From Bacillus sp. J37 (lineage in GTDB: Bacteria > Bacillota > Bacilli > Bacillales > Bacillaceae): a stretch of DNA of 64,000 nt. The notes below the pieces were generated by a model. That model was not told the origin of the DNA and did no database searches. It saw only the letters and a program-made list of their open reading frames with translations. How positions within the stretch are numbered: position 1 is the stretch's first letter; each line of letters opens with the position of its first letter. Positions 32,552 through 41,677 of the stretch are shown here, one piece after another. The stretch lies in the NCBI RefSeq assembly GCF_000518865.1, contig NZ_KI912515.1, positions 81,802-145,801 of the forward strand. The letters run 5' to 3'. Both the position numbers and the translations under genes were made by a program.

Positions 32552-33568
32552 GTGAAAAAGTTATTTATGTTTATTGCATTATTCACATTCCTGCTTGCTG
32601 GTTGTGGAGCAAATGAAACATCAAATTCAGCAGGCGATCAAAAAGAAGAAAAGGCAAAGAAAATCGCACTTGTTTTACCGGAAAAAATCGGGGTGAATCC
32701 TTTCTTCCAGCAAATGGACGATGGCGCTAAGGAAGCTGCTGAGGAATTTGGTTTTGAGCTTAAAACAATTGAATCAACAGACCATTCTGCAATTGAAGAA
32801 AACTTACGTGTAGCTGTTGCAGAAGGCTATGACTTAATTATTACGTCTTCTTTTGAATCAGAGGATGCGTTAAAGAAAGTGGCAGGAGAAAATCCTGATC
32901 AACAATTTGCGATTATCGATACAACGGTTGATTTACCAAATGTGCGCAGCGTAAATTTTAGAGAGCATGAAGCAGCTTACCTTTTAGGTGCAGCAGCTGG
33001 TCTGTCAACAAAAACAAATACAGTTGGTATGGTAGCTGCAATGGATATTCCGCTTTTGAAAAAATGGACAGTTGCCTTTGAAGAGGGCCTAAAAGCAACA
33101 AATCCTGATGCAGAATATATTGTGAACTTTGTAGGAAGCTTTGATGACCCTGCAAAAGCAAAAGAGCTTGCTTTATTACAAGCATCAAAAGGTGCAGATT
33201 TTATTGCTGGTGCGGCAGCTGTTGGTGACCTTGGTGTATTCGAAGCTGCAGAAGAAAAAGGGTTCTATACAGCTGGACAAGATATTGACCGTACAGAGCT
33301 GGACCCGGATCACATCGTTCTTTCTCAGTTAAAAGGAACAGATGCAGTAGCTTACGAAACAATCAAGGCTTTTTCTGAAGGTACGTATGAGCCGGGTGTT
33401 GTTGCTTACGGCTTAAAAGAAGAAGGTGTTGGGTTAACATATGTTACACATGAGAGTGAAACACCATTAAGTGACTTTGTCGGACAAGAAGTCATTGATC
33501 AAGTAACAGCAATAAAAGAAGATATTGTCAGTGGAAAGCTGGAAGTTAAAAATCCTTTAGAGAACTAA
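32552..33568 (+). CDS. BMP-family nucleoside ABC transporter substrate-binding lipoprotein
   Basis: This 338-residue lipoprotein has signal peptide MKKLFMFIALFTFLLAGC with lipobox LAGC, and a basic membrane protein (BMP/PnrA) domain containing NPFFQQMDDGAKEAAEEFGF and FIAGAAAVGDLGVFEAAEEK. PnrA-type proteins bind purine nucleosides. Translation starts at a GTG with GAGGTGGG before it. It heads a six-gene unit and lies behind a PurBox pair, in line with purine nucleoside uptake. Confidence 0.9.
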   Translation: MKKLFMFIALFTFLLAGCGANETSNSAGDQKEEKAKKIALVLPEKIGVNPFFQQMDDGAKEAAEEFGFELKTIESTDHSAIEENLRVAVAEGYDLIITSSFESEDALKKVAGENPDQQFAIIDTTVDLPNVRSVNFREHEAAYLLGAAAGLSTKTNTVGMVAAMDIPLLKKWTVAFEEGLKATNPDAEYIVNFVGSFDDPAKAKELALLQASKGADFIAGAAAVGDLGVFEAAEEKGFYTAGQDIDRTELDPDHIVLSQLKGTDAVAYETIKAFSEGTYEPGVVAYGLKEEGVGLTYVTHESETPLSDFVGQEVIDQVTAIKEDIVSGKLEVKNPLEN

Positions 33569-33587
33569 ATAGAATAGACATCCGAAG

Positions 33588-33615
33588 CCGACTACAAACT
33601 TTTGCAGTCGGTTTC
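33588..33615 (+). terminator. hairpin between binding protein and ATPase genes
   Basis: CCGACT-A-CAAA pairs with TTTG-C-AGTCGG, with a short T run after it. It is likely a partial terminator that leaves the binding protein in excess. Confidence 0.5.
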
Positions 33616-33643
33616 CCAATGCTTATCGGAGGGAGGCTGAAAA

Positions 33644-35164
33644 ATGACGACACGGTTAGAAATGAAATATATGACGAAGATGTACGGAAGCTTTATTGCA
33701 AATGATTCCATTTCACTTTCACTTAAAGCTGGGGAGGTCCATGCAGTAGTTGGTGAAAACGGAGCTGGAAAAACAACTCTAATGAGAATGCTGTACGGAA
33801 TGGAGCAGCCAACCTCAGGTGAAATTTTTATAGATGGCAAGCGTGTGACATTTACCAATCCTAATGATGCAATCAAAAATCGAATTGGTATGGTGCATCA
33901 GCATTTTATGTTGTTTCCTGATTTTACGGCAGCAGAAAATATTGTGATTGGTCATGAACCGAAGAAGGCAGGATTTTTTAATCGGAAAAAAGCAACCGAG
34001 CTGGTTCAAGAACTAGTAGAAACATATCAGATTCCAGTTAGGCCGAACGCGAAAACAGCTAATTGCTCTATTGGAGAGCAGCAGCGCATTGAAATCTTAA
34101 AAGTTCTGTATCAGGGTGCGGATATCATTATTTTAGATGAGCCTTCTGCAGTGCTAACACCTATTGAAGTCAAAGGTCTGCTAAAAACAATTCGCCAGCT
34201 GGCTGATCAAGGAAAAAGCATTATCCTTATCACACATAAGCTTCGTGAAGTAATGGAAGTTGCCGATTCAATAACCGTTCTTCGTAACGGAAAAGTCACA
34301 GGGAATGTGACAAAAGAACAAACCTCTGTTGATGAGCTCGCAAAGTTAATGGTAGGGCGTGAGCTCCATGATTTAACTGAACGTATGCAAATGAATGGGG
34401 AAGCAATTCTTGAAATAAAAAATGTCACGGTACAGGAAAAGGACAACAAGCCTTTATTAGATGATATATCTCTGACTGTGAACCGCGGAGAAATTGTTGG
34501 AATTGCTGGTGTTTCAGGAAATGGTCAATCAGAGCTTCTCCAAGTGATATCCGGATTACGATCAGTGAAAAAGGGATCCATTCATTTAGGCGGAAAGAAT
34601 ACGACAAACCAATCGGTTCTTTCAATTCGTGATAATGGGTTGTCCCATATTCCGGAGGACCGTTATTTATGGGGAGCAGCGAAACAGGCAACTGTTGAAG
34701 AAACAGGGCTGATGGGCTATCACAAAAAACCTCAGTATCGTTCTTATTCCTTTTTAAGGAAAGCTCCATTCCGAAAGCTGGTTAACAGCTGGATTGAGAA
34801 GTTTGAAATCAAAGCAGGCTCACTTGAGGAAAAGGCAGGAAATTTATCAGGTGGTAATCTGCAAAAGCTTATCGTTGCAAGAGAGCTTGGTCAGGAAACA
34901 CCACTTTTAATTGCAGCAGAACCAACTCGTGGAGTGGATATTGGTGCGATGGAGTATATTCATGAAGCACTTATTGAAAAGCGAAATAAAGGAGAAGCTG
35001 TTCTGCTCGTCTCTTCAGAATTAAGTGAAATCATGGCATTATCTGATCGTATTCTCGTCATGTATGAAGGAGAAATTGCCGGGGAAATGGATCGTCAGAA
35101 CGCAACAGAAGAAGCAATCAGTGTTTTAATGGCAGGAGGAAATCACCATGAAAGTAAAAACTAG
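33644..35164 (+). CDS. nucleoside ABC transporter ATP-binding protein (two ABC domains)
   Basis: This 506-residue tandem ATPase is of the sugar/nucleoside (RbsA/NupO-like) class. Domain 1 has Walker A GENGAGKTT, signature CSIGEQQR and Walker B IIILDEPSAVLTP. Domain 2 has a weaker Walker A (GVSGNGQSE), signature LSGGNLQK and AAEPTRGVDIGA. Such asymmetry is usual in the family. GGAGGGAGG precedes the ATG. The 3' end overlaps the first permease gene by 17 bp. Confidence 0.93.
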   Translation: MTTRLEMKYMTKMYGSFIANDSISLSLKAGEVHAVVGENGAGKTTLMRMLYGMEQPTSGEIFIDGKRVTFTNPNDAIKNRIGMVHQHFMLFPDFTAAENIVIGHEPKKAGFFNRKKATELVQELVETYQIPVRPNAKTANCSIGEQQRIEILKVLYQGADIIILDEPSAVLTPIEVKGLLKTIRQLADQGKSIILITHKLREVMEVADSITVLRNGKVTGNVTKEQTSVDELAKLMVGRELHDLTERMQMNGEAILEIKNVTVQEKDNKPLLDDISLTVNRGEIVGIAGVSGNGQSELLQVISGLRSVKKGSIHLGGKNTTNQSVLSIRDNGLSHIPEDRYLWGAAKQATVEETGLMGYHKKPQYRSYSFLRKAPFRKLVNSWIEKFEIKAGSLEEKAGNLSGGNLQKLIVARELGQETPLLIAAEPTRGVDIGAMEYIHEALIEKRNKGEAVLLVSSELSEIMALSDRILVMYEGEIAGEMDRQNATEEAISVLMAGGNHHESKN

Positions 35165-36224
35165 TCTCATACCATTACTTCGCCCTTTACTTCAGCCGTT
35201 CATTGCCATTCTAATCGGGTTGATAACGGGAGCCATTGCCATCAGCATTGCTGGTGAGCCAGTACTAGCTTCATATAAAGAGATGTGGAACGGTGCTTTT
35301 GGTAACTTTTACTTCCTTACATCAACATTGGCAAGAGCAACTCCGATTATGTTGATTGGATTAGGTGTTGCCCTGGCGTTCCGTGCAGGGGTATTTAACC
35401 TTGGTGCTGAAGGACAAATGGTATTGGGGGCTGTCAGTGCCGCCCTTGCAGGTGTCTATTTGCCTGGCAGTGGAATTGGTAAAATGATTCTTGTTTTACT
35501 TGTCGGAATTATTGCTGGCGGACTATGGTCATTGTTTGCAGGCTGGCTTGAAGCTAAATTTAAAGTTCAACTATTAATTTCTACCTTGCTTTTAAACTAT
35601 ATAGCTGTGTTATTTGCAAGCTACTTAGTTTCAGATCCATTCCAAGATAAAACAGGTTCAGCGGCACTTGCACAAACGGCCATGCTTGAACAAAGTGTTT
35701 GGTTGCCAAAGCTGTTCCAAGGGATGAGTGTTCATTGGGGCTTTGTTATTGCGGTTGCAGCTGCTCTTATCATGTATATCATTTTTAAGACAACTTCTGC
35801 TGGATATGAAGTAAAAATGCTTGGATTTAACCCATTTTTCGCTTCTTACGGCGGTGTGAACAGAATCAAGGTGATGCTGACGAGTATGTTTATCAGTGGA
35901 GCATTATCAGGTCTTGCCGGTACGGTAGAGGTATTGGGAACACAGTACCGCTTTGTAGATGGTGCACTAACAGGACCTGGATTAGCGTGGACGGGTTTAA
36001 TGGCAACACTTCTGGCAAACTCTCATCCTATCGGTACGGCAGTTACCTCGATCTTTTTGGCTGCTCTTGAAACAGGGGCAATGGGACTGGAGCGAAATAC
36101 ACAGGTTCCTCTTGAGGTTTCCAGTATTATTCAATCGGTTTTAATCTTATTTATATCTGCAAAAATCACGTTGAAGTGGTGGAAACGAAAATCGAAAGCG
36201 GGTGGTTCAAATGGAACTATTTGA
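35148..36224 (+). CDS. nucleoside ABC transporter permease (NupP-like)
   Basis: This 358-residue BPD_transp_2 permease has about nine helices. Typical are FRAGVFNLGAEGQMVLGAV and GLAWTGLMATLLANSHPIGT, as in the B. subtilis guanosine importer NupP. The start overlaps the ATPase gene and has AGGAGG before it. The gene overlaps the next permease by 14 bp. Confidence 0.92.
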   Translation: MKVKTSLIPLLRPLLQPFIAILIGLITGAIAISIAGEPVLASYKEMWNGAFGNFYFLTSTLARATPIMLIGLGVALAFRAGVFNLGAEGQMVLGAVSAALAGVYLPGSGIGKMILVLLVGIIAGGLWSLFAGWLEAKFKVQLLISTLLLNYIAVLFASYLVSDPFQDKTGSAALAQTAMLEQSVWLPKLFQGMSVHWGFVIAVAAALIMYIIFKTTSAGYEVKMLGFNPFFASYGGVNRIKVMLTSMFISGALSGLAGTVEVLGTQYRFVDGALTGPGLAWTGLMATLLANSHPIGTAVTSIFLAALETGAMGLERNTQVPLEVSSIIQSVLILFISAKITLKWWKRKSKAGGSNGTI

Positions 36225-37128
36225 TTTAACACTATTAAGCTCGACCATTCGCATGGTAACACCCATTCTCCTTGCTGCATTAGGTGGAGCATTATGTGCA
36301 CGTGTAGGATTATTCAATGTGGGATTGGAAGGGTTAATCTTAATCGGTGCCTTCTCGGCTATCGTAGGAAATCATGTAACAGGTAGTGTGTTTCTAGCGG
36401 TTGTATTTGCAGCATTCATGTCATTGTTGTTTTCAATGCTTTTTGCTTTTATGACGATCAATCTGAAAGCAAATGATATCGTTGTCGGTGTAGCCATAAA
36501 CTTCTTAGCACTTGGTTTAACCACTTTTGCTCTTCGGACAATATTCGATGTAAAAGGTGCTTATTATGATAAAAACATGCAGGGACTTCCGAAATGGGAT
36601 ATTCCGGTTATTGAGGATATTCCAGTCATCAGTTCCTTATTTTCAGGACATTCTCCACTTGTCTATTTATCGTTCTTAATTGCCATCTTGTTATATATTT
36701 TCTTATATAGAACGGTAACGGGTTTTCGGGTATTATCTGTTGGGATGAACCCTGTAGCAGCGAGGAGTTTAGGGCTGAAAGTAGGCTCACTTCAATATAT
36801 GGCTATCGCTTTGTCCGGTATTTTATGCGGACTAGCAGGTGCCCAGCTTTCATTGGGACAAGTAACAATGTTTACTGAAGGTATGACAGCAGGGCGCGGA
36901 TTTATTGCACTTGTAGCGACAATGCTAGGTCAATCACACCCAATTGGGATTATTGGCTCAAGTTTATTATTCGGTTTCATGGATGCGATAAGTATAAGAC
37001 TTCAAGGGTTTTCTTTACCAACTCAATTTACACAAATGCTTCCATATGCCATCACAATCATTGCTATGTTCCTATTGAGAGATCGTGGAATGGGATCACA
37101 ACAAGGTAACCAACAGAGCGGAAGATAG
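36211..37128 (+). CDS. nucleoside ABC transporter permease (NupQ-like)
   Basis: This 305-residue second membrane subunit has the same signatures (CARVGLFNVGLEGLILIGAF, GRGFIALVATMLGQSHPIG). The in-frame GTG at 36202 lies on the ribosome binding site, so the ATG at 36211, five bases after GGTGG, is chosen. It completes the importer of lipoprotein, ATPase and two permeases. Confidence 0.92.
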   Translation: MELFDLTLLSSTIRMVTPILLAALGGALCARVGLFNVGLEGLILIGAFSAIVGNHVTGSVFLAVVFAAFMSLLFSMLFAFMTINLKANDIVVGVAINFLALGLTTFALRTIFDVKGAYYDKNMQGLPKWDIPVIEDIPVISSLFSGHSPLVYLSFLIAILLYIFLYRTVTGFRVLSVGMNPVAARSLGLKVGSLQYMAIALSGILCGLAGAQLSLGQVTMFTEGMTAGRGFIALVATMLGQSHPIGIIGSSLLFGFMDAISIRLQGFSLPTQFTQMLPYAITIIAMFLLRDRGMGSQQGNQQSGR

Positions 37129-37142
37129 AAAGGAAGGGTAAT

Positions 37143-37805
37143 ATGAAAAAAGCAGATCGAATTAAACGAATGAAAGTACCGGCGGTTGATCCAAAACTAG
37201 CAAAGCGTCTTCCGCCTGGTCAGGTGCTAACCGAGCGTTTTCCAATACTGCACGAAGGAGAAGTACCTACCTATGACATGGCTAAATGGACACTACGAAT
37301 CTTTGGAGCGGTTAATAAAGAAGTGACTCTTTCGTATGACGATATCATGAAGATGAAGCAATCATCGGTTACAAGTGACATCCACTGTGTGACAAGATGG
37401 TCCCGTTTTGATAACACTTTTACAGGTGTGAAATTTCAAGATTTCATGAAGGAATTGGGTCTTGAAGCAAAAGGGAAATATGTCATGCTGCATGCAGATC
37501 AAGATTATACGGCAAACTTAGCTTTATCAGATCTTGACCGGGATGACGTCCTGCTTGCCCATTCGTTTGAAAATGAACCGTTAACTGATAAACATGGTTG
37601 GCCGTTGCGCCTCGTTGTTCCACATCTTTATTTCTGGAAAAGTGTGAAGTGGATTAGAGGAATTGAATTTATCGATGAAAACCAACCAGGATTCTGGGAG
37701 CAAAATGGCTTCCATATAAACGGTGACCCGTTCAAAGAGGAGAGATTTTCCGGTGAAGATTTACCGATTCCCGAGGATGAATGGGAGAGAAAAGATTATG
37801 ACTGA
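37143..37805 (+). CDS. YuiH-like molybdopterin-dependent (sulfite oxidase-type) oxidoreductase
   Basis: This 220-residue protein has the sulfite-oxidase Mo-cofactor fold. The molybdenum-ligating Cys is in SDIHCVTRWSRFDNTF, and VPHLYFWKSVKWIRGIEF is typical of the YedY/YuiH group. There is no Tat signal, so it is cytoplasmic, like B. subtilis YuiH. It sits inside a purine-nucleoside operon, 14 bp after the second permease and overlapping the phosphorylase gene. A link between this enzyme and purine metabolism is suggested only by this context. Confidence 0.85.
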   Translation: MKKADRIKRMKVPAVDPKLAKRLPPGQVLTERFPILHEGEVPTYDMAKWTLRIFGAVNKEVTLSYDDIMKMKQSSVTSDIHCVTRWSRFDNTFTGVKFQDFMKELGLEAKGKYVMLHADQDYTANLALSDLDRDDVLLAHSFENEPLTDKHGWPLRLVVPHLYFWKSVKWIRGIEFIDENQPGFWEQNGFHINGDPFKEERFSGEDLPIPEDEWERKDYD

Positions 37806-38523
37806 TATGCTTCCTAATTTAAAAATAAATCCTGAGGAATTACCAAAAAGAATCATCGTTTGTGGTGATCCCGGACGTGCGGAACAAATGGCTGGTTTAC
37901 TAGATAATGGACAGCCTCTTGCAAAAAATCGCGAGTATCACAGTTATAAAGGCAGCTGGAATGGTGTTGAAGTGGCGGTTGTGAGTCATGGTGTTGGTTC
38001 ACCGGGAGCGGCAGTTTGTTTTGAAGAATTAATAAAAGGCGGAGCGGAAGTTCTCATTCGTGTTGGAACAGCAGGATCTTACCAAAAAGACATTCAGCCG
38101 GGACATCTGGTGATCAGCACAGCAGCAGTCAGAATGGATGGCTTAACACGTCAGCTAGTGCCTGAGGGGTTCCCTGCTATTGCAAACCGTCAGATTGTGG
38201 ATAAACTAGTTAAGGCTGCATCATCAAGGCAACAACAGGCTCATGAAGGAATCACATTAACATTGGATGTGTTTTACACAGGGGTTGTTCCTTTTCCACA
38301 TGAACTGTACAAACAAGCCGGTGTATTAGCAGTAGAAATGGAAAATTCAGCATTATTTACAATCGGAGCGATTCGTGGAGTGAAAACGGGGGCAATCTTA
38401 GCTATCGATGGATTTGCAGATGCGGATTTGAGTAATGAATATAACCCTCATACTGGTGTCGTTACAAAGGCAATTGAGCAGGAAGCGCTTGTTGCGTTGG
38501 ATGCATTGGTGGCTGGAGAGTGA
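37798..38523 (+). CDS. nucleoside phosphorylase (PNP_UDP_1 family)
   Basis: This 241-residue enzyme splits a nucleoside with phosphate to a base and ribose-1-phosphate. The family motifs are RIIVCGDPGRAEQMA for phosphate, LIRVGTAGSYQKDIQPGH, and AVEMENSALFTIGAIRG for the ribose-binding Glu. It could be of uridine- or purine-type; the operon favours purines. The frame opens at 37723, but the ATG at 37798 overlaps the preceding stop (translation coupling) and gives the correct N terminus. It is the last gene of the unit, with its own terminator. Confidence 0.88.
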   Translation: MTDMLPNLKINPEELPKRIIVCGDPGRAEQMAGLLDNGQPLAKNREYHSYKGSWNGVEVAVVSHGVGSPGAAVCFEELIKGGAEVLIRVGTAGSYQKDIQPGHLVISTAAVRMDGLTRQLVPEGFPAIANRQIVDKLVKAASSRQQQAHEGITLTLDVFYTGVVPFPHELYKQAGVLAVEMENSALFTIGAIRGVKTGAILAIDGFADADLSNEYNPHTGVVTKAIEQEALVALDALVAGE

Positions 38524-38528
38524 AGGGA

Positions 38529-38561
38529 AGAGTGTGATCAATTAGAGTTCACACTCTTTTT
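38529..38561 (+). terminator. terminator of the nucleoside operon
   Basis: AGAGTGTGA and TCACACTCT form a 9-bp stem, followed by TTTTT. Confidence 0.85.
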
Positions 38562-38666
38562 CTATGGTAGTAAAGCAAATAAATTTTGTTAGCGCTTCAT
38601 TTGTATTATAATAAAGCTTGTCAAAAAAGTGGAAATCGATTTCCTAAAAGGGATGGTGGAGAAAAA

Positions 38667-39650
38667 ATGAAATATCGTCAACTTGGTGATACAGCTCTAA
38701 ACATAAGTGAGCTCAGTTTTGGAACTTGGGCTATTGGAGGCTCATGGGGAAAATCAGATGATGAGGAAGCGCTAAAAGGGCTTGAACGCGCAATGGATGC
38801 CGGTGTTAATTTCTTTGATACAGCGGATGTATATGGAGATGGCCATAGTGAAGAGCTTTTGGCAAAGGCAACAAAGGGAAAAGAAGATAAAATCCATATC
38901 GCGACAAAGTTTTGCCGTGCAGGAGATATTTTCGACCCGGAAACATATTCTGAAAAAGCAGTGACAGAGTACTGTGAAGCAAGTTTGAAAAGACTTCAAC
39001 GCGACACAATTGATCTATATCAAATTCATTGCCCACCAATGGAAATTCTTAAAAATGGACAAGTTTTTGAAGTGCTCGATAAGCTTCAGCAACAGGGGAA
39101 AATCCGCCATTATGGAGTAAGTGTTGAAACAGTGGAAGAAGGTCTATTCTGCTTAGAGCAATCTAATGTGAAAGCACTTCAGGTTATTTTTAATATTTTC
39201 CGCCAAAAGGCAATTCCAGAATTGCTTCCGCAGGCAAAAGCAAAAGGCGTCGGCTTATTGGCACGTGTTCCTTTAGCGAGCGGGCTGCTAACAGGCAAGT
39301 TCACAACAAATGCTACATTTGAAGCTGATGATCATCGCAACTTTAACAAAGATGGTGATGCATTTAATGTTGGTGAAACATTTGCAGGTGTTGAATTCTC
39401 GAAAGGAGTGGAGCTAAGTCAAAAGCTTAACTGGATCGCAGAAGGTCGTGGAAATATGGCACGAGCGGCCCTTCGCTGGATTTTAGATCATGAGGAGATT
39501 ACAACAGTAATTCCAGGTTTCAAAACAGTAAAACAAGTTGAGGATAACTTACAAGCGACTGAAGTACCTTCTTTTAGTGAAACAGAGCTGAAGAGATTAA
39601 CTGATTTCTATGCAGAAGAGATACATCCGAATATTCGAGGGGTGTACTAG
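38667..39650 (+). CDS. aldo/keto reductase
   Basis: This 327-residue NADPH-dependent oxidoreductase has a TIM-barrel fold. The catalytic tetrad is visible: Asp and Tyr in FFDTADVYGDGHSEE, Lys in IATKF and His in LYQIHCPP. The NADPH site is near TTVIPGFKTVKQVEDNLQA. The substrate is unknown. The frame opens at 38586, but GGTGGAG precedes the ATG at 38667, where the family N terminus (KYRQLGDTALNISELSFG) begins. It is monocistronic. Confidence 0.92.
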   Translation: MKYRQLGDTALNISELSFGTWAIGGSWGKSDDEEALKGLERAMDAGVNFFDTADVYGDGHSEELLAKATKGKEDKIHIATKFCRAGDIFDPETYSEKAVTEYCEASLKRLQRDTIDLYQIHCPPMEILKNGQVFEVLDKLQQQGKIRHYGVSVETVEEGLFCLEQSNVKALQVIFNIFRQKAIPELLPQAKAKGVGLLARVPLASGLLTGKFTTNATFEADDHRNFNKDGDAFNVGETFAGVEFSKGVELSQKLNWIAEGRGNMARAALRWILDHEEITTVIPGFKTVKQVEDNLQATEVPSFSETELKRLTDFYAEEIHPNIRGVY

Positions 39651-39658
39651 AATAATAG

Positions 39659-39691
39659 AAAAAAGGATAGAAGCTCTTCTATCCTTTTTTT
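39659..39691 (+). terminator. terminator of the aldo/keto reductase gene
   Basis: AAGGATAGAA and TTCTATCCTT form a perfect stem with loop GCTC, followed by seven T. Confidence 0.9.
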
Positions 39692-39715
39692 GGTGTGTCC
39701 TGATGGTGTGGGCGG

Positions 39716-39850
39716 TGCGAAATTTGGCGAATGCAAGTATTTAGGGAAATGTTGCAAAAAAACTAATTATTTGCAAAAAAAAATTGTGTAGCTGCAAAAA
39801 ATATATGAAAGTTACAAAATTACACTTTATAGCTGCAAAAATCAGGTCAA
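39716..39850. repeat. TGCAAAA array 2 (about 20.5-bp period)
   Basis: Motifs start at 39732 (TGCAAG), 39753, 39772, 39793, 39813 (TACAAAA) and 39834, with spacings of 21, 19, 21, 20 and 21 bp, after a head TGCGAAATTTGGCGAA at 39716. The array fills the space between the terminators of two convergent genes. Confidence 0.8.
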
Positions 39851-39882
39851 GGCATCTGGTAGAGCCATCATTTTCAATAAAA

Positions 39883-39916
39883 AAAAACTGCCTACCAACA
39901 GTGGTAAGCAGTTTTT
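39883..39916. terminator. terminator of the MFS gene (works on both strands)
   Basis: CTGC-C-TACC pairs with GGTA-A-GCAG around AACAGT, with an A run on one side and a T run on the other. It serves the minus-strand MFS gene. Confidence 0.8.
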
Positions 39917-39924
39917 CAACTATC

Positions 39925-41142
39925 TTATAAGCTCGATTCCTTCAATTCCATTGCTGAAGGAGAAGCCTTCTTCCGATTTTGTACATATTTGTACATAAAC
40001 ACGACTGAAATTAAAAACAAACCGGCTAATAAATAAAGAGTTTGATAGCCTAATTGAGCGGCAACGATTCCTAGTACAAAAGATCCGGCAGCAATACCTG
40101 AATCGAATAGGGTAAAGAATGTGGCGGTTGCATGTGCACTTCTATGATGTTCGGTTGATTGTACCGCGAGCGTTTGGAAGCAAGGGACAATGGTTCCGTA
40201 TCCTAATCCGATGAAGGCACCGGCTAAAAGGAACATAAAAGTATTATGAGAAATACTTAATAATAGAAGTCCGACTATAAAAAAGGCGATTGCCGGATAG
40301 ATGACGATATTTGGTCCTTTTGTATCAAATAAACGACCACTAAAAGGTCTGGACGCAATCATCACAACAGCAAAGACAACAAAGAAATAGCTCGCTGCAT
40401 CTAACAGCTCTAATTCATTGGCATACATTGAAATAAACGATAAAACACTTGAATATGCAAAAGCAACTAAGCTTCCTACCAAGGCAATCGGCAGTGCCTT
40501 TCCATCTAATAGATCCTGTACCTGAAGACGTTTCTTTTCGACCGGTGCCGTTCTGGTTACTTCATATACTTTACTAAAAGCTGTAAACAATACACCGACT
40601 GTAATTAAAAATGCGAGAACAAAGAAAAGAGTTGTAAACGATGTGAATTGTAAAAGAGTAAGAGCAAGAAAGGGTCCGCAAACAACGGCGAAGTTCGTTG
40701 ACATGACAAAATAACCAAGTCCTTCACCACGTCTTTTTACAGGTACCATATCAGCAGCTATAGACCCGGTAGCAGTTGTGGCAATGCTGAACCAAATGCC
40801 ATGAACAAAACGTAAGATTAGAAGAAATGCATAATTGTCGATCCATAAATACATAAAAGAGCATACTGTAAAGAGAATCATACTAATCATTAACATACGT
40901 TTTTTGCCGAAATCCTGGAGAAGTTTTCCGGAAAAAGGACGAACAAAAATAGCAGATAATAAGAAAATCGTGACAATGAGTCCTCCATCAACACTTGAAC
41001 GGCCTAAATCATTCACAACGTATATCGGTAATGACGTGAGTAATCCGTAAAATGCCAGAAATATAAAGAAGTTACTGAGAAAAATGCTGATAAAGCCTTT
41101 TGTCCATATTGGTTGTTTTTCAGTTTGATTCATATGTTTCAT
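39925..41142 (-). CDS. MFS transporter
   Basis: This 405-residue twelve-helix transporter has the MFS loop motif SGKLLQDFGKKRMLMI between helices 2 and 3, and a drug-exporter-like GIWFSIATTATGSIAADMVP. It lies five bases after the stop of a MarR-family gene, and the two form one unit, so it is likely a regulated efflux pump. The ATG at 41142 is close to AGGTGG, and an ATG at 41133 is possible. Confidence 0.85.
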   Translation of the reverse strand: MKHMNQTEKQPIWTKGFISIFLSNFFIFLAFYGLLTSLPIYVVNDLGRSSVDGGLIVTIFLLSAIFVRPFSGKLLQDFGKKRMLMISMILFTVCSFMYLWIDNYAFLLILRFVHGIWFSIATTATGSIAADMVPVKRRGEGLGYFVMSTNFAVVCGPFLALTLLQFTSFTTLFFVLAFLITVGVLFTAFSKVYEVTRTAPVEKKRLQVQDLLDGKALPIALVGSLVAFAYSSVLSFISMYANELELLDAASYFFVVFAVVMIASRPFSGRLFDTKGPNIVIYPAIAFFIVGLLLLSISHNTFMFLLAGAFIGLGYGTIVPCFQTLAVQSTEHHRSAHATATFFTLFDSGIAAGSFVLGIVAAQLGYQTLYLLAGLFLISVVFMYKYVQNRKKASPSAMELKESSL

Positions 41143-41147
41143 TCCAC

Positions 41148-41567
41148 CTAACTTTCATTTGATTTGCCAAGTTTTTTCAAGAGAGTATATAAAAGCTCTT
41201 GTTCATCATCTTTTAAGTTGGCAACCATCGTTTGTTCGAAGTTCTTTACATCTTGCTCAACCTCAGGGAGAAGATCGAGTGCCTTTTCTGTAAGAGAAAC
41301 AAGTCTTTCCCTCTTGTCACTTCCGGGTGTCCGTTTTACCCATCCGCTTTCCTCTAATTTAACTAGTGTTCTTGTAATAGTTGGTGCTTCAACATTTAAA
41401 TAACGCCAAATATCACTTTGTGTCATTGGACCGTTTGATTTTAAACAATAAAGAATGGACCATTGTGAGCTGTATAGTCCATGTTTTTGTAAGTATTCAT
41501 TTACTTCCTTTGTCATATGTCTTGTTTGTTGATAGAGCATATGGAAGAGTTTATTTGTTTCGATCAA
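41148..41567 (-). CDS. MarR-family transcriptional regulator
   Basis: This 139-residue winged-helix protein has the MarR core SQWSILYCLKSNGPMTQSDI, recognition helix VEAPTITRTLVKLEESGWV and wing PGSDKRERLVSLT. It probably represses itself and the downstream MFS gene. A GTG at 41576 is in frame but lies on the ribosome binding site GAGGTGAT. The TTG at 41567 is eight bases past GAGG and is chosen. Two palindromes upstream are its likely operators. Confidence 0.88.
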   Translation of the reverse strand: MIETNKLFHMLYQQTRHMTKEVNEYLQKHGLYSSQWSILYCLKSNGPMTQSDIWRYLNVEAPTITRTLVKLEESGWVKRTPGSDKRERLVSLTEKALDLLPEVEQDVKNFEQTMVANLKDDEQELLYTLLKKLGKSNES

Positions 41568-41586
41568 CGTTATCACCTCAATTTAT

Positions 41587-41628
41587 TTACCTAGGTAAGT
41601 AATGATTGAAATATTTACTTAGGTAAAT
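41587..41628. promoter_or_regulatory. pair of MarR-type palindromic operators
   Basis: TTACCTAGGTAA (41587-41598) is a perfect palindrome. ATTTACTTAGGTAAAT (41613-41628) is the same site with one mismatch. Their centres are 28 bp apart. They lie 20-60 bp before the marR start, as autorepression sites do. Confidence 0.75.
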
Positions 41629-41677
41629 ATCCAACTATACTAGGATACCAGAAATATTCATTTTGTAAAGAGGAAGG

